64,000 nt of DNA from Pseudenterobacter timonensis (GTDB lineage: Bacteria; Pseudomonadota; Gammaproteobacteria; Enterobacterales; Enterobacteriaceae), in NCBI RefSeq assembly GCF_900021175.1, contig NZ_FCOP01000011.1, forward strand, positions 1,393,947 to 1,457,946, in the 5' to 3' direction. Below, piece by piece: positions 22,291 to 34,243 of the stretch. Each line of letters begins with the position of its first letter. The first letter of the stretch is position 1. The notes under the pieces are model-generated. The model made no database searches and had not been told where the DNA came from. It was given only the letters and a program-made list of their open reading frames with translations. Position numbers and translations under genes: made by a program.

Positions 22291-22446
22291 TTAGAGATCA
22301 AAGACCTGGTTGTGGCGCATTAGCATAAATCCGGTCAGCAGGATCGAGATAAATGCAAAGAGAAGAGAACCACCACATAACACCCAGAGTCCAAATAAGA
22401 AGGCAATTGCGATTAACACTTTTACCAAAGGTAATAGCAAAACCAT
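22291..22446 (-). CDS. putative 51-residue membrane protein
   Basis: A 51-residue frame (MVLLLPLVKVLIAIAFLFGL at the start, ending MRHNQVFDL) that is almost entirely hydrophobic, with two likely membrane segments (about residues 2-20 and 24-43) and a short charged tail. GGAAGG is 9 bases upstream of the ATG. I do not recognise the family. It lies alone between the ycfJ terminator and comR, where I recall no gene in E. coli. The 280 bases between it and comR hold no other feature I can support. Confidence 0.5.
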   Translation of the reverse strand: MVLLLPLVKVLIAIAFLFGLWVLCGGSLLFAFISILLTGFMLMRHNQVFDL

Positions 22447-22726
22447 TTTTATTATCCTTCCGCATGTGAATAGTCAGAAAACGCAGCATCTCCTTTCATT
22501 AAAATTTCCGCATTGTGCCCCATAGTTGTCAGGGAAAGCGCCGCGGTTTAGCTCGTCATCATGACGGAAGTGACTCCTGTCCTAATCGGCTAATCATTAG
22601 CCGTGTAATAGTTACTGTTAATAATAGCAAACGCGAAGCGGTTCGAGAAAGGTTTCGCCTATTGTTCAGGGCTGAAAAGAGATTTTCAGTGCAGCAGGGG
22701 AGAGCGGGGCGTCGCAGCGCCCCGTT

Positions 22727-23362
22727 TCAGGCTTTCAGCATCTCCGGCCACAGGCGCAGAGTGGTATCGCAGATAAGTTTGAGTTTAGCGAGATCGGCCC
22801 CTTCCCGGGCGCTGATCGACATTCCCTGTAATATGCAGTTGAGATATTGCGCCAGCGCCTCCGGGTTAGCGTGCGCAGGGATTTCGCCGCGCGTCTGACG
22901 CTGACGTAAAAAGAGGGTCAGCGTCTCCTCCTGCATGGCATGGCGCGACTTTATGGTGTTGGCGATTTCACGCGACGAGGCGGCGAGGGTGGCGGAGGTA
23001 TTAATCATAAAGCAGCCCGCCGGGTTCTCCTTGCTGGTGAAACAGGTCGCCACGGTGCAAAAGTAGTCGCGCAGGGCCTGCTCCACGCTCTTCTCTTCAC
23101 AGAAGAGCTCAGCTTCATGTTTCGCGGCGAAGCGGGTGATATAGCGATCCAGCACTGCCCGGAACAGCCCCTCTTTATTGGTAAATTCAGCATAAAGGGT
23201 GGGTGCTTTCGCCCCGGTCGCTTCGACGAGATCGGAGAGCGAGGTGGCTTCATAGCCATGCTGCCAGAAGAGTGTCATGGCCTTATCAAGCGCCGCTTCC
23301 CTGTCGAACACTTTTGGCCGGCCACGGCTTTTTTTAGCGCAACGCGTGGTATCGGTTGTCAT
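22727..23362 (-). CDS. comR: TetR-family repressor ComR
   Basis: A 211-residue TetR regulator. The N-terminal helix-turn-helix (ALDKAMTLFWQHGYEATSLSDLVEATGAKAPTLYAEFTNK in outline, residues about 25-65) is typical, after an SRGRPKVFDRE arm. In E. coli ComR (YcfQ) represses bhsA (comC), and copper relieves the repression. It is divergent from bhsA with 245 bases between, which fits that role. Confidence 0.92.
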   Translation of the reverse strand: MTTDTTRCAKKSRGRPKVFDREAALDKAMTLFWQHGYEATSLSDLVEATGAKAPTLYAEFTNKEGLFRAVLDRYITRFAAKHEAELFCEEKSVEQALRDYFCTVATCFTSKENPAGCFMINTSATLAASSREIANTIKSRHAMQEETLTLFLRQRQTRGEIPAHANPEALAQYLNCILQGMSISAREGADLAKLKLICDTTLRLWPEMLKA

Positions 23363-23487
23363 GTGCCGCTCTACCTCTGTTGGTTTACGAAGTGACCATT
23401 ATAAAAATAATAGCCCGCAGCCACCAGCCCTGATTCAGGTAAAATAATTTAATCGTATGCGTATGAAAAATAATGGATTTAAAATTA

Positions 23488-23541
23488 TTATAACGATCAT
23501 TATAAAATGTGTTTGACTGTGATGTAGATCACGCTTATCAT
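23488..23541 (+). promoter_or_regulatory. bhsA promoter with candidate ComR operator and CRP-like site
   Basis: TTGACT (23513-23518) and TATCAT (23536-23541) are 17 bases apart. Just upstream, TTATAA-CGATCA-TTATAA (23488-23505) is a palindrome suited to a TetR dimer. A related copy, GACCATTATAAAA, lies at 23393-23405 next to comR. TGTGATGTAGATCACG (23518-23533) is a near-consensus CRP site lying between the -35 and -10. The ComR assignment is inference from location. Confidence 0.55.
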
Positions 23542-23607
23542 TTACCTATCGATCGTTAAGTTAATGCGACCAGACAAATTCATCTGCACACATAAAAGGT
23601 CATTATT

Positions 23608-23865
23608 ATGAAAAACGTAAAAGCCCTCATCGCCGCAGCCGTACTCAGTTCACTCTCGTTCGCCAGCGTAGCCGCGGTAGAAGTTCAGTCCACCCCGGCT
23701 AACCAGCAGAAAGTGGGAACCATCTCCGCCAGCGCAGGCACTAACCTGGGCTCGCTGGAAGATCAGCTTGCGCAAAAAGCGGACGAAATGGGTGCGAAAT
23801 CTTTCCGCATCACTTCCGTCACCGGTCCGAACACCCTCCACGGGACCGCTGTGATCTACAAATAA
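23608..23865 (+). CDS. bhsA: multiple stress resistance protein BhsA
   Basis: An 85-residue secreted DUF1471 protein with a signal peptide cleaved near SVAA. The mature part (QKVGTISASAGTNLGSLEDQL, KSFRITSVTGPNTLHGTAVIYK in outline) is the YhcN/BhsA fold. In E. coli it is induced by many stresses and lowers outer-membrane copper permeability and biofilm formation. Regulated by ComR, whose gene is divergent. Confidence 0.95.
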   Translation: MKNVKALIAAAVLSSLSFASVAAVEVQSTPANQQKVGTISASAGTNLGSLEDQLAQKADEMGAKSFRITSVTGPNTLHGTAVIYK

Positions 23866-23938
23866 GCAGGCGCATAACCCTCATTTTTGCCACTGCGAAT
23901 GACGCTGCATACCCGGCACCCTCTGGCCGGGCGGCAGC

Positions 23939-23985
23939 AAAAAGGCCTGGACTCGGTTAATCACCGGCTCCGGGCCTTTTGTTTT
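23939..23985. terminator. bidirectional terminator between bhsA and ldtC
   Basis: AAAAGGCCTGGA and TCCGGGCCTTTT pair with one mismatch around a 17-base loop. T-rich runs on both sides let it serve the convergent bhsA and ldtC genes. Confidence 0.75.
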
Positions 23986-24000
23986 AAGCCATTAAAAGAG

Positions 24001-24960
24001 TTAAAGCGACTGGCGGGAGTCGGGATGGGGCGTAACATCCACCGGCATGCCTGACCGCGCCTCCAGCGCGCGCGTCATTACCGCGGCGTCAGCAGCCTGC
24101 TGGAAACGTTGCGCCTCTGCGTTAAGGACAATCGGCAGGGTCTGCGGATCGTCACCGATATTTTTCGACAGCGGTTGATGCACCTCTACCAGACGCTGGC
24201 CGTTCGGCTCTGACGATACCTTCAGCGGCGCGTTGATAATGTTCACTTTGGTGCCCGGCGTCACGACGCGAAAGAGGGTCTCGATATCGTTATCCCGCAG
24301 GCGAATACAGCCGGAGCTGACGCGCATGCCGATGCCGAAATCAGCGTTAGTTCCGTGCAGGAGGTAGACGCCGCCGTAGGCTGCCAGGCGAATGGCATGA
24401 TGGCCCATCGGGTTATCCGGCCCGGCAGGCACCACCGTCGGCAGATCGACCCCCTGCGCCTTGTAGCGGGCGCGGATATTGGCGGTCGGCGTCCAGGTCG
24501 GGTTCGCGCGCTTATCGGAAACCGTGGTCACCATCGTGGGGGTCAAGGTATCCCCGCCAAGCTGCCCGATGCCGATCGGGTAAATCGTCACCTCGTTTTT
24601 ACCCGGCGGATAGTAGTAGAGACGCAGCTCCGCCAGGTTAATCACAATACCCGTACGCGGCGCGTCCGGCAGCAGGGTCTGCAGCGGAATGGTCAGCACG
24701 CTGCCGGGGCGGGGGACATAAGGATCAACGCCGGGGTTAGCCTGCAGTAGCGCCAGGAACCCTACGTTATATTTTTTGGCAATCGCCTCCAGCGAGCCGC
24801 CGTTGTCCTCCACCACATGATAGCGGTTCTCGCCAACCAGACGACTGCCGGATGGCGGTAAAGGCCAGGTATTGGCGCGGAGCGGCAGGGCGATCATAAG
24901 CGTCGCGATAAGCGTCAATCCGCTCAGCCAGCGTAAAAAATAGGTCTGCTTCGTCATCAT
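24001..24960 (-). CDS. ldtC: L,D-transpeptidase LdtC
   Basis: A 319-residue periplasmic enzyme that attaches Braun lipoprotein to peptidoglycan. It has a signal peptide (to about residue 29), a LysM-like domain (RYHVVEDNGGSLEAIAKKYN) and a YkuD catalytic domain with HGTNADFGIGMRVSSGCIRL holding the His and nucleophile Cys. The second in-frame ATG is chosen because AGGGATAATA precedes it and the E. coli protein starts there. Confidence 0.94.
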   Translation of the reverse strand: MMTKQTYFLRWLSGLTLIATLMIALPLRANTWPLPPSGSRLVGENRYHVVEDNGGSLEAIAKKYNVGFLALLQANPGVDPYVPRPGSVLTIPLQTLLPDAPRTGIVINLAELRLYYYPPGKNEVTIYPIGIGQLGGDTLTPTMVTTVSDKRANPTWTPTANIRARYKAQGVDLPTVVPAGPDNPMGHHAIRLAAYGGVYLLHGTNADFGIGMRVSSGCIRLRDNDIETLFRVVTPGTKVNIINAPLKVSSEPNGQRLVEVHQPLSKNIGDDPQTLPIVLNAEAQRFQQAADAAVMTRALEARSGMPVDVTPHPDSRQSL

Positions 24961-25111
24961 TATTATCCCTGTTAATGACATGGTTAACTGTTTCGGTAGG
25001 AAGGATTGATAATTATGGTGAATATGTCTGTCGGGAAGTGCGGGCGGAGTGCAAGAGTTTGTAAATAGCGAGGAAAAGGGCCGGGCAGCATCAGGCCGCC
25101 CGGCCGTCGGG

Positions 25112-28100
25112 TCAGGCGATGGCGTTCTCTTCCATCTGGCGCATAAAATTACTTACCCAGTCCATGCGCGTTTTGCGCTCGGTCAGCTCACGGGTGAACT
25201 TCAGGCGCGTCGGTCCATCAAGGCGGTAGTGCTGCGGCTCCTTCTGCAGCAGGCCGATAAGCCACATCGGATCGACATGGTTCTTCTCGGCAAACTCGAT
25301 CGTGCCGCCTTTCTCGTTGCTCTCCAGCTTGCGAATACCCAGCTTCTGCGCCTGCTGACGCAGCCGGGCGATGTTCAGCAGGTTGCGCGCCGGATCGGGT
25401 AACAGGCCGAAACGGTCGATCAGCTCCACCTTAATCTCCTCCAGTTCGGCTTCAGACTTCGCACTGGCTACCCGCTTGTAGAACGAGAGTCGGGTATTGA
25501 CGTCAGGAATATAATCATCCGGCAGCAGGGCAGGCATACGCAGCTCCACCTCGGTCTGCTGGTTGGTCAAATCCTCCAGCGATGGCTCGCGTCCCGCTTT
25601 CAGCGCGTCGACGGCATTCTCCAGCAGTTCCATATAGAGAGAAAAGCCGATCGTCTCCATGGAGCCGCTCTGGTCTTCGCCCAGCAGCTCGCCCGCGCCG
25701 CGGATCTCCAGATCGTGAGTGGCCAGCGCAAAGCCCGCCCCCAGATCCTCCAGCGAGGCGATCGCCTCCAGCCGCTTTTGCGCGTCAGGGGTCATCGCTT
25801 TTGGATGCGGCGTCAGCAGCCAGGCGTAGGCCTGATGGTGGGAACGGCCCACGCGGCCCCGAAGCTGATGAAGCTGTGCCAGACCGAAGTGATCCGCGCG
25901 TTCAATGATGATGGTGTTAGCCGTCGGAATATCGATCCCGGTTTCGATGATGGTGGTACAGACCAGCACATTAAAGCGCTGGTGGTGGAAATCGTTCATC
26001 ACCCGCTCCAGCTCGCGCTCGCGCATCTGGCCATGCCCGATAGCGATGCGCGCCTCCGGCACCAGCTCCGCCAGGCGATCCGCCGCTTTCTGAATGTTTT
26101 CCACGTCGTTATAGAGGTAATAGACCTGGCCGCCGCGCAGGATCTCGCGCAGGATCGCCTCGCGCACCACCAGGTTGTCATACTCCCGGACGAAGGTTTT
26201 GACCGCCAGGCGACGCGCTGGCGGGGTAGCGATAATCGAGAGATCGCGCATACCGCTCATCGCCATATTGAGCGTGCGCGGTATCGGCGTCGCGGTCAGG
26301 GTGAGGATATCCACGTCGGCCCGCATCGCCTTGATCCGCTCCTTGTGACGCACGCCGAAGCGGTGCTCTTCATCCACAATCAGCAGCCCTAAATCTCTCC
26401 ATTTCACGTCGCTTTGCAACAGCTTGTGGGTGCCGATCAGAATATCGATCTTCCCTTCGCTGGCCTGCTCCAGGATCTGCGTCTGCTCTTTGGCGCTACG
26501 AAAACGCGACAGCATTTCGATGCGCACCGGCCAGTTGGCGAAGCGGTCGCGGAAGTTATCGAAGTGCTGCTGGGCGAGGAGGGTGGTGGGCACCAGCACG
26601 GCCACCTGCTTGTTATTTTCTACCGCGAGGAAGGCGGCGCGCATGGCGACTTCGGTTTTGCCAAAGCCGACATCGCCACAGACCAGCCGATCCATCGCCA
26701 GCGGCTGGCACATGTCACTCAGCACGGCGTTGATCGCCTGCGCCTGATCCGGCGTGGTTTCAAACGGGAAGCTGTCGCAGAAAAGCTGGTACTGCTCTTT
26801 GTCGTGCTTAAAGGCGAAGCCCGCTTTGGCCGCGCGCTGGGCGTAGATATCCAGCAGTTCCGCCGCCACGTCGCGCACTTTCTCCGCCGCTTTCTGCCGC
26901 GCCCGCGCCCAGGCGTCGCCGCCGAGCTTATGCAGCGGCGCATTCTCTTCCGCCCCGCCCGCGTAGCGGCTGATCAGGTGCAGGGAGGAGACCGGCACGT
27001 AGAGCCTGGCGTCGTTAGCATAGGTAAGCATCAGGTACTCGCCCTTGATGCCGCCCGCCTCCAGGGTGGTCATCCCCGCGTAGCGGCCCACCCCGTGCTC
27101 CAGGTGGACAATAGGCTGGCCGACGTGCAGCTCCGCCAGGTTGCGGATTAACGTGTCCGGGTTGATGGTGCGGCGGCTATCCTGGCGACGGCGCGCCACC
27201 CGTTCGCCCAGCAGATCGCTTTCGCAAATCAGCGCCCGGTTGTTCAGCGTATCGATAAAGCCATGTTCCGCCGCGCCGATCATCAGATAGCGACCGTTAC
27301 CGGTGGCTTCGTCGAGACGATGAATACGCTTCGGCGCAATCTTGATGCGACTTAGCAGCTCGCCAAGCGCTTCGCGACGGCCTTCGCTTTCGACGGAGAA
27401 GATCACCGGCCCGCTGAAGGACTCCAGGAACTGGCGCAGGCTATCGAGCGGCGATTTTTGCTGCGCCTGCACCGCCAGATCCGGCAGCGTGCGGAATGCG
27501 AGGTTGGTATGGGCGGCTTTATCGGCCAGCGTGTCGGTTTTAAGCTGCACTCGCGGCCATTTTTTCAATTCGGCAAAGAGCTCATCCGTGCGCAGCCAGA
27601 GCGCTTCCGGCGGCAGAAGCGGGCGCATCGGATCGACGCCGCGGTTCTCAAAGCGGGCGCGGGCCTCGTTTTCGAAGCGGTTGGCGCTCCCTTCCAGGTC
27701 GCCGGTATTGATCACCAGCGTGTTCGACGGGAAGTAGCTGAACAGCGGTGGCAGCGGTTCGCTGAAAAAGAGCGGCTGCCAGTACTCGATCCCGGCGGGG
27801 AGCGTGCCTTTACTGACCTGCTGGTAGATATGCTCTGCGTCGCGCTTCACGTCGAATTTATCGCGCCACTGGCTGCGAAACAGCTCAATGGCCGCCTTAT
27901 CGGTGGGAAACTCATGGGCGGGTAGCAGGTTAATCGCCTCCACCTCTTCCAGCGTCCGCTGGGTATCCGCATCAAAGAGGCGCAGGCTGTCAATTTCATC
28001 ATCGAAAAAGTCGAGCCGGTAGGGGCGATCGCTGCCCATCGGGTAGAGGTCGAGCAGCGCTCCGCGGGTCGCATACTCCCCATGTTCCATCACCTGATCA

Positions 28101-28558
28101 ACATGGCGATAGCCCGCGCTGTCGAGCTGCGCCCGCAGGGCATCCCGCGACAGCTGCTGCCCTTTTTTCATCACCAGCGCGTGGCCGTGCAGGTAGCTGT
28201 GGGGGCAGACGCGCTGCATCAGGGTATTCACCGGCACAATCAGCACGCCGCGCTGCATGGCGGGCAGCTGGTAGAGCGTCGACAGGCGCGAGGAGATAAT
28301 GTCCTGATGTGGAGAGAAGCTGTCGTAGGGCAGCGTCTCCCAGTCGGCCAGGCTACTGACCAGATGGTCGGTAAACTGGCGGATTTCGTCATGCAGACGC
28401 AGGGCGTTTTGCATATCGGGGGCGATGAGAACCACCGGCCCGTTGTGGCGTCCGGCAATATCCGCCACGACGGCGGCGCACGCCGCCCCGGTCAGCTCGC
28501 CCAGTTGACGCTGGTCGCCCGCTTTGCCGGGCAGGGAAAAAGGATAATGTTCAGGCAT
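25112..28558 (-). CDS. mfd: transcription-repair coupling factor Mfd
   Basis: A 1148-residue ATP-dependent translocase that removes RNA polymerase stalled at lesions and recruits UvrA. The N-terminal UvrB-like module contains LADWETLPYDSFSPHQDI. The RNA polymerase-interaction domain contains QPIVHLEHGVGRYAG near residue 480. The motor has Walker A (CGDVGFGKTEVA), DEEH, TATPIPRTL and HQLRGRVGRS. The start MPEHYPFSLPGKAG gives the same length as E. coli; an upstream in-frame ATG is not needed. Confidence 0.98.
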   Translation of the reverse strand: MPEHYPFSLPGKAGDQRQLGELTGAACAAVVADIAGRHNGPVVLIAPDMQNALRLHDEIRQFTDHLVSSLADWETLPYDSFSPHQDIISSRLSTLYQLPAMQRGVLIVPVNTLMQRVCPHSYLHGHALVMKKGQQLSRDALRAQLDSAGYRHVDQVMEHGEYATRGALLDLYPMGSDRPYRLDFFDDEIDSLRLFDADTQRTLEEVEAINLLPAHEFPTDKAAIELFRSQWRDKFDVKRDAEHIYQQVSKGTLPAGIEYWQPLFFSEPLPPLFSYFPSNTLVINTGDLEGSANRFENEARARFENRGVDPMRPLLPPEALWLRTDELFAELKKWPRVQLKTDTLADKAAHTNLAFRTLPDLAVQAQQKSPLDSLRQFLESFSGPVIFSVESEGRREALGELLSRIKIAPKRIHRLDEATGNGRYLMIGAAEHGFIDTLNNRALICESDLLGERVARRRQDSRRTINPDTLIRNLAELHVGQPIVHLEHGVGRYAGMTTLEAGGIKGEYLMLTYANDARLYVPVSSLHLISRYAGGAEENAPLHKLGGDAWARARQKAAEKVRDVAAELLDIYAQRAAKAGFAFKHDKEQYQLFCDSFPFETTPDQAQAINAVLSDMCQPLAMDRLVCGDVGFGKTEVAMRAAFLAVENNKQVAVLVPTTLLAQQHFDNFRDRFANWPVRIEMLSRFRSAKEQTQILEQASEGKIDILIGTHKLLQSDVKWRDLGLLIVDEEHRFGVRHKERIKAMRADVDILTLTATPIPRTLNMAMSGMRDLSIIATPPARRLAVKTFVREYDNLVVREAILREILRGGQVYYLYNDVENIQKAADRLAELVPEARIAIGHGQMRERELERVMNDFHHQRFNVLVCTTIIETGIDIPTANTIIIERADHFGLAQLHQLRGRVGRSHHQAYAWLLTPHPKAMTPDAQKRLEAIASLEDLGAGFALATHDLEIRGAGELLGEDQSGSMETIGFSLYMELLENAVDALKAGREPSLEDLTNQQTEVELRMPALLPDDYIPDVNTRLSFYKRVASAKSEAELEEIKVELIDRFGLLPDPARNLLNIARLRQQAQKLGIRKLESNEKGGTIEFAEKNHVDPMWLIGLLQKEPQHYRLDGPTRLKFTRELTERKTRMDWVSNFMRQMEENAIA

Positions 28559-28705
28559 GGCTTTATCAGGATCTCTTGTGGATATACTTCCAGTATTGGG
28601 GCATATCACTGATACGCAATATCTTTATTATCCTGCATCGTTTTACATTAGCAAACCTGAACCGCACGCGAGGTAAAGGCGCCCTTCGCCGAGGGCGCAT
28701 AAATG

Positions 28706-29779
28706 CTAGCGCGTGGCACGCTCCAGCGTGAAGTTTGACGGCGGGGAGAAGAGAAAATCGTCGAACAGCCGTTGCGAAATTTTTCGCATCCCCAGTCCAA
28801 AGAGGGTACAGACAAGCAGGCTGGCGAAAGGGTAAAACAGCACCAGCGACAGCTCACCCCAGAGCGGCAGCCAGGCGGCGTTAACCTCTTTGACCAGCAG
28901 AAGGCTGAAAGCTTCAATAAGGATGCGGTGGGTGGTGTAGATGGCGATAGTATTGGCGCCAATCACCGTTAAAAGATTATTTGGCCCCACGGCGTAGCGC
29001 TGTTCCACGCTGTAGAAGAGCTTCATGATCAGCAGGATGGAGAGCAAAGAGAGCGCCAGCGGCACGCTGGCAAACCACAGCACTACCGACACCAGCCCGG
29101 CGGCAAGGAGCACCAGCCAGCGCCGGCGAAGCGATACCGCTTTCATCCACGCCATCAGCCCCGCGCCGTACCACGCGCCAAGGCTGTAGTAGATCGCATT
29201 ACGCACCACGCTGTTCATGCCCCACCACGGCAGCGGCAGAAAGTTTATCGCCACGCTGGCTAACGCCATCAGCCCCAGCACCGGCAGCTTCCAGCGGCTA
29301 AGCAGCTTGCCCAGCACAAAATAGACCACCAGCGCGTAGAGATACCAGAGACTGGTGCTGGCGGTGAGCATACCCTGCAGGAAGCCGGTCACCGAGTCGG
29401 CATAGGCGGCGTTAGCGCTGGTGGCAACTTCGCGCTGCGGCGCAAGCCAGGCGTTCAGATGGGTCAGCGCCTGCCATTGCACCACGCCCCACAGCGCCAG
29501 CACCCAGACGATACTCCAGATACGTTTGTCCATGCAGGTGCGCCAGTCCACCTCGTCGATATAACGGCGAATCAGATAGCCGGAGATAAAGAAAAAGACC
29601 GGCATCCGAAACGGCGCCAGGTAAAGATTGGCGTAGATCCAGCATTTGGCGAGCAGGCCGGAGAGAGGATGCTGCAGACCGGTAAGATGCGGATAAAAGG
29701 TGATGACCGAGTGGTAAATCACCACCAGGCAAATGCATAGTCCTTTGATCTGATTAATCCATAACGCTTTTTGTTTCAT
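28706..29779 (-). CDS. ycfT: acyltransferase 3-family membrane protein YcfT
   Basis: A 357-residue integral membrane protein with about ten hydrophobic segments. The N-terminus WINQIKGLCICLVVIYHSVITFYPH has the His expected in the first helix of acyltransferase family 3 (OafA/OpgC type). FRMPVFFFISGYLIRRY is another family motif. The acceptor is unknown. It is divergent from lolC. Confidence 0.9.
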   Translation of the reverse strand: MKQKALWINQIKGLCICLVVIYHSVITFYPHLTGLQHPLSGLLAKCWIYANLYLAPFRMPVFFFISGYLIRRYIDEVDWRTCMDKRIWSIVWVLALWGVVQWQALTHLNAWLAPQREVATSANAAYADSVTGFLQGMLTASTSLWYLYALVVYFVLGKLLSRWKLPVLGLMALASVAINFLPLPWWGMNSVVRNAIYYSLGAWYGAGLMAWMKAVSLRRRWLVLLAAGLVSVVLWFASVPLALSLLSILLIMKLFYSVEQRYAVGPNNLLTVIGANTIAIYTTHRILIEAFSLLLVKEVNAAWLPLWGELSLVLFYPFASLLVCTLFGLGMRKISQRLFDDFLFSPPSNFTLERATR

Positions 29780-29944
29780 CGTGAAAGAAGACCCGTGTTG
29801 CCCTTAAAGAGGGGATATGCTGGGCGAACCGGCGGGGGATGTAATGGGCAAGAGTCTGTAACCGGATGCTTTTCGGAACAGTTAACCTACGGTATGCGCG
29901 GCCTGCCGCGGGCGGGCAGGGGTAGTACAATGATTTTGCTGTAA

Positions 29945-31939
<1,995 letters not shown>

Positions 31940-31940
<1 letters not shown>

Positions 31941-33184
31941 TGGCTTCACCGTTATCGTTACTGATTGGCTTACGCTTCAGCCGCGGCCGCCGTCGCGGCG
32001 GCATGGTCTCTCTCATCTCTGTGATCTCCACCGTCGGTATCGCCCTGGGCGTGGCGGTGCTAATCGTGGGCTTAAGCGCCATGAACGGCTTTGAGCGCGA
32101 GCTGAACAACCGCATTCTGGCGGTAGTGCCGCACGGCCAGATTGAGCCGGTAAACCAGCCGTGGGCCAACTGGAACTCGGCGCTGCAAAAGGTGGAGAAG
32201 GTGCCGGGGATTGCCGCCGCCGCCCCCTATATCAATTTTACCGGGCTGGTGGAGAGCGGGGCCAACCTGCGCGCCATCCAGGTGAAAGGGGTTAACCCGC
32301 AGCAGGAGGCGCGTCTTAGCGCGCTGCCGAAATTTGTACAGAACGGCGCCTGGAATGACTTTAAAGCAGGCAGCCAGCAGATTATCCTGGGCAAAGGGGT
32401 TGCCGATGCGCTGAAGGTGAAGCAGGGCGACTGGGTATCGATCATGATCCCGAACGCCAGCGCCGACCATAAGCTCCAGCAGCCGAAGCGCGTGCGTCTG
32501 CACGTGACGGGTATTCTGCAGCTGAGCGGCCAGCTCGATCACAGCTTTGCGATGGTGCCGCTTGAAGATGCCCGCCACTATCTGGACATGGGCGAAAGCG
32601 TTACCGGCATCGCCATCAAGGTCAACGACGTCTTTAACGCCAATAAACTGGTGCGTGACGCGGGCGAAGTGACCGACAGCTATGTCTACATCAAAAGCTG
32701 GATCGGCACCTACGGATATATGTATCGTGATATCCAGATGATCCGCGCCATTATGTATCTGGCGATGGTGTTAGTGATCGGCGTCGCCTGCTTTAACATC
32801 GTCTCCACGCTGGTGATGGCGGTGAAGGACAAAAGCGGCGATATTGCGGTACTGCGTACCCTGGGGGCGAAAGACGGGCTTATTCGCGCCATCTTTGTCT
32901 GGTACGGTTTGCTCGCCGGTCTCTTCGGCAGCCTGTGCGGCGTAGTGATTGGCGTGGTGGTCTCACTGCAGCTCACCCCGATTATGAGAGGAATTGAAAA
33001 GCTTATCGGCCATCATTTCCTCTCTGGCGATATCTATTTTATTGACTTCCTGCCGTCAGAACTGCACTGGCTGGATGTCGTTTATGTGCTGATTACGGCA
33101 CTTTTGTTAAGTCTGCTGGCAAGCTGGTATCCGGCGCGTCGCGCCAGCCGGATCGATCCGGCGAGGGTACTGAGTGGCCAGTAA
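31940..33184 (+). CDS. lolE: lipoprotein-releasing ABC transporter permease LolE
   Basis: A 414-residue permease homologous to LolC, with [24 protein letters not shown] as its first helix region, a large periplasmic domain and three C-terminal helices. LolE binds the incoming lipoprotein. Its [16 protein letters not shown] end is typical of the FtsX-like permease family. Confidence 0.97.
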
Positions 33185-33316
33185 TTACGTCATGATTTGA
33201 CGTCTTACACGCAAAATCATTCAGGCTGTCTCACAAAACGGTTTATCCGCTTTTGCACAGACGCAAGGCTTTGAAGATTGAAGCGTGTAGCCGCCAAATC
33301 AAAAGAGGAATGCACT

Positions 33317-34228
33317 ATGTATTACGGATTTGATATTGGCGGCACCAAAATTGCGCTCGGCGCGTTCGATGACGATCTTACCCTGCGGTGGGAAACCCGC
33401 GTTCCCACCCCTCACGCCAGCTATGAGCAATTCTTAAGCGCCATCACCGGGCTGGTCGCTCAGGCCGATGCCCGCTTCGGCACCAAAGGGACCGTTGGCA
33501 TCGGGATACCCGGCATGCCGGAAACCGACGACGGGACCCTCTACGCCGCGAACGTCCCTGCCGCCAGCGGCAAACCGCTGCGTCTCGATCTCTGCGCGCG
33601 TCTCGATCGCGACGTGCGGCTGGATAACGACGCCAACTGTTTTGCCCTTTCTGAAGCCTGGGACGAGGAGTTTCGCCACTATCCGCTGGTGATGGGGCTG
33701 ATCCTCGGTACCGGCGTAGGCGGCGGGCTCGTGCTGAACGGTAAACCTATCACCGGTCGCAGCTATATCACCGGTGAGTTTGGGCATATCCGCCTGCCTG
33801 TCGACGCGCTGGAGGTGGTGGGGCGCGACTTCCCGCTGACGCGTTGCGGCTGCGGGCAGCAGGGCTGTATTGAGAACTATCTCTCAGGACGAGGGTTTGC
33901 ATGGCTCTACGAACACTTCTATCATCAGAAGCGCCAGGCGCCCGAGATTATCGCCCTGTGGCAAGAGGGCGATAAGCAGGCGCACGAACACGTCGAGCGT
34001 TATCTCGATCTGCTGGCGGTGTGCCTGGGCAATATATTGACGATTGTTGATCCCGATCTGCTGGTTATTGGCGGTGGATTATCAAATTTTTCGGCGATTA
34101 CGGAGAGATTGCCCGGGCGCTTGCCCCGACATCTGCTGCCGGTCGCCCGCGTGCCGCGCATTGAGCGGGCGCGTCATGGAGATGCCGGAGGGATGCGCGG
34201 TGCGGCGTTCCTCCATCTCACCCGCTAG
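33317..34228 (+). CDS. nagK: N-acetyl-D-glucosamine kinase
   Basis: A 303-residue ROK-family sugar kinase that phosphorylates GlcNAc released in cell-wall recycling, the product of NagZ action. The ATP-binding [10 protein letters not shown] is at residues 6-15. The zinc motif [15 protein letters not shown] and the catalytic Asp in DNDANCFA are present. It is followed 15 bases later by cobB, as in E. coli. Confidence 0.96.
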   Translation: MYYGFDIGGTKIALGAFDDDLTLRWETRVPTPHASYEQFLSAITGLVAQADARFGTKGTVGIGIPGMPETDDGTLYAANVPAASGKPLRLDLCARLDRDVRLDNDANCFALSEAWDEEFRHYPLVMGLILGTGVGGGLVLNGKPITGRSYITGEFGHIRLPVDALEVVGRDFPLTRCGCGQQGCIENYLSGRGFAWLYEHFYHQKRQAPEIIALWQEGDKQAHEHVERYLDLLAVCLGNILTIVDPDLLVIGGGLSNFSAITERLPGRLPRHLLPVARVPRIERARHGDAGGMRGAAFLHLTR

Positions 34229-34243
34229 CCTGATGAGGTGATT

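Noticed and set aside
25582-28612. Several long open frames antisense to mfd (for example 26414-27151)
   Set aside because: They are by-products of GC-rich codon use in mfd. None has a recognisable domain or a ribosome-binding site.
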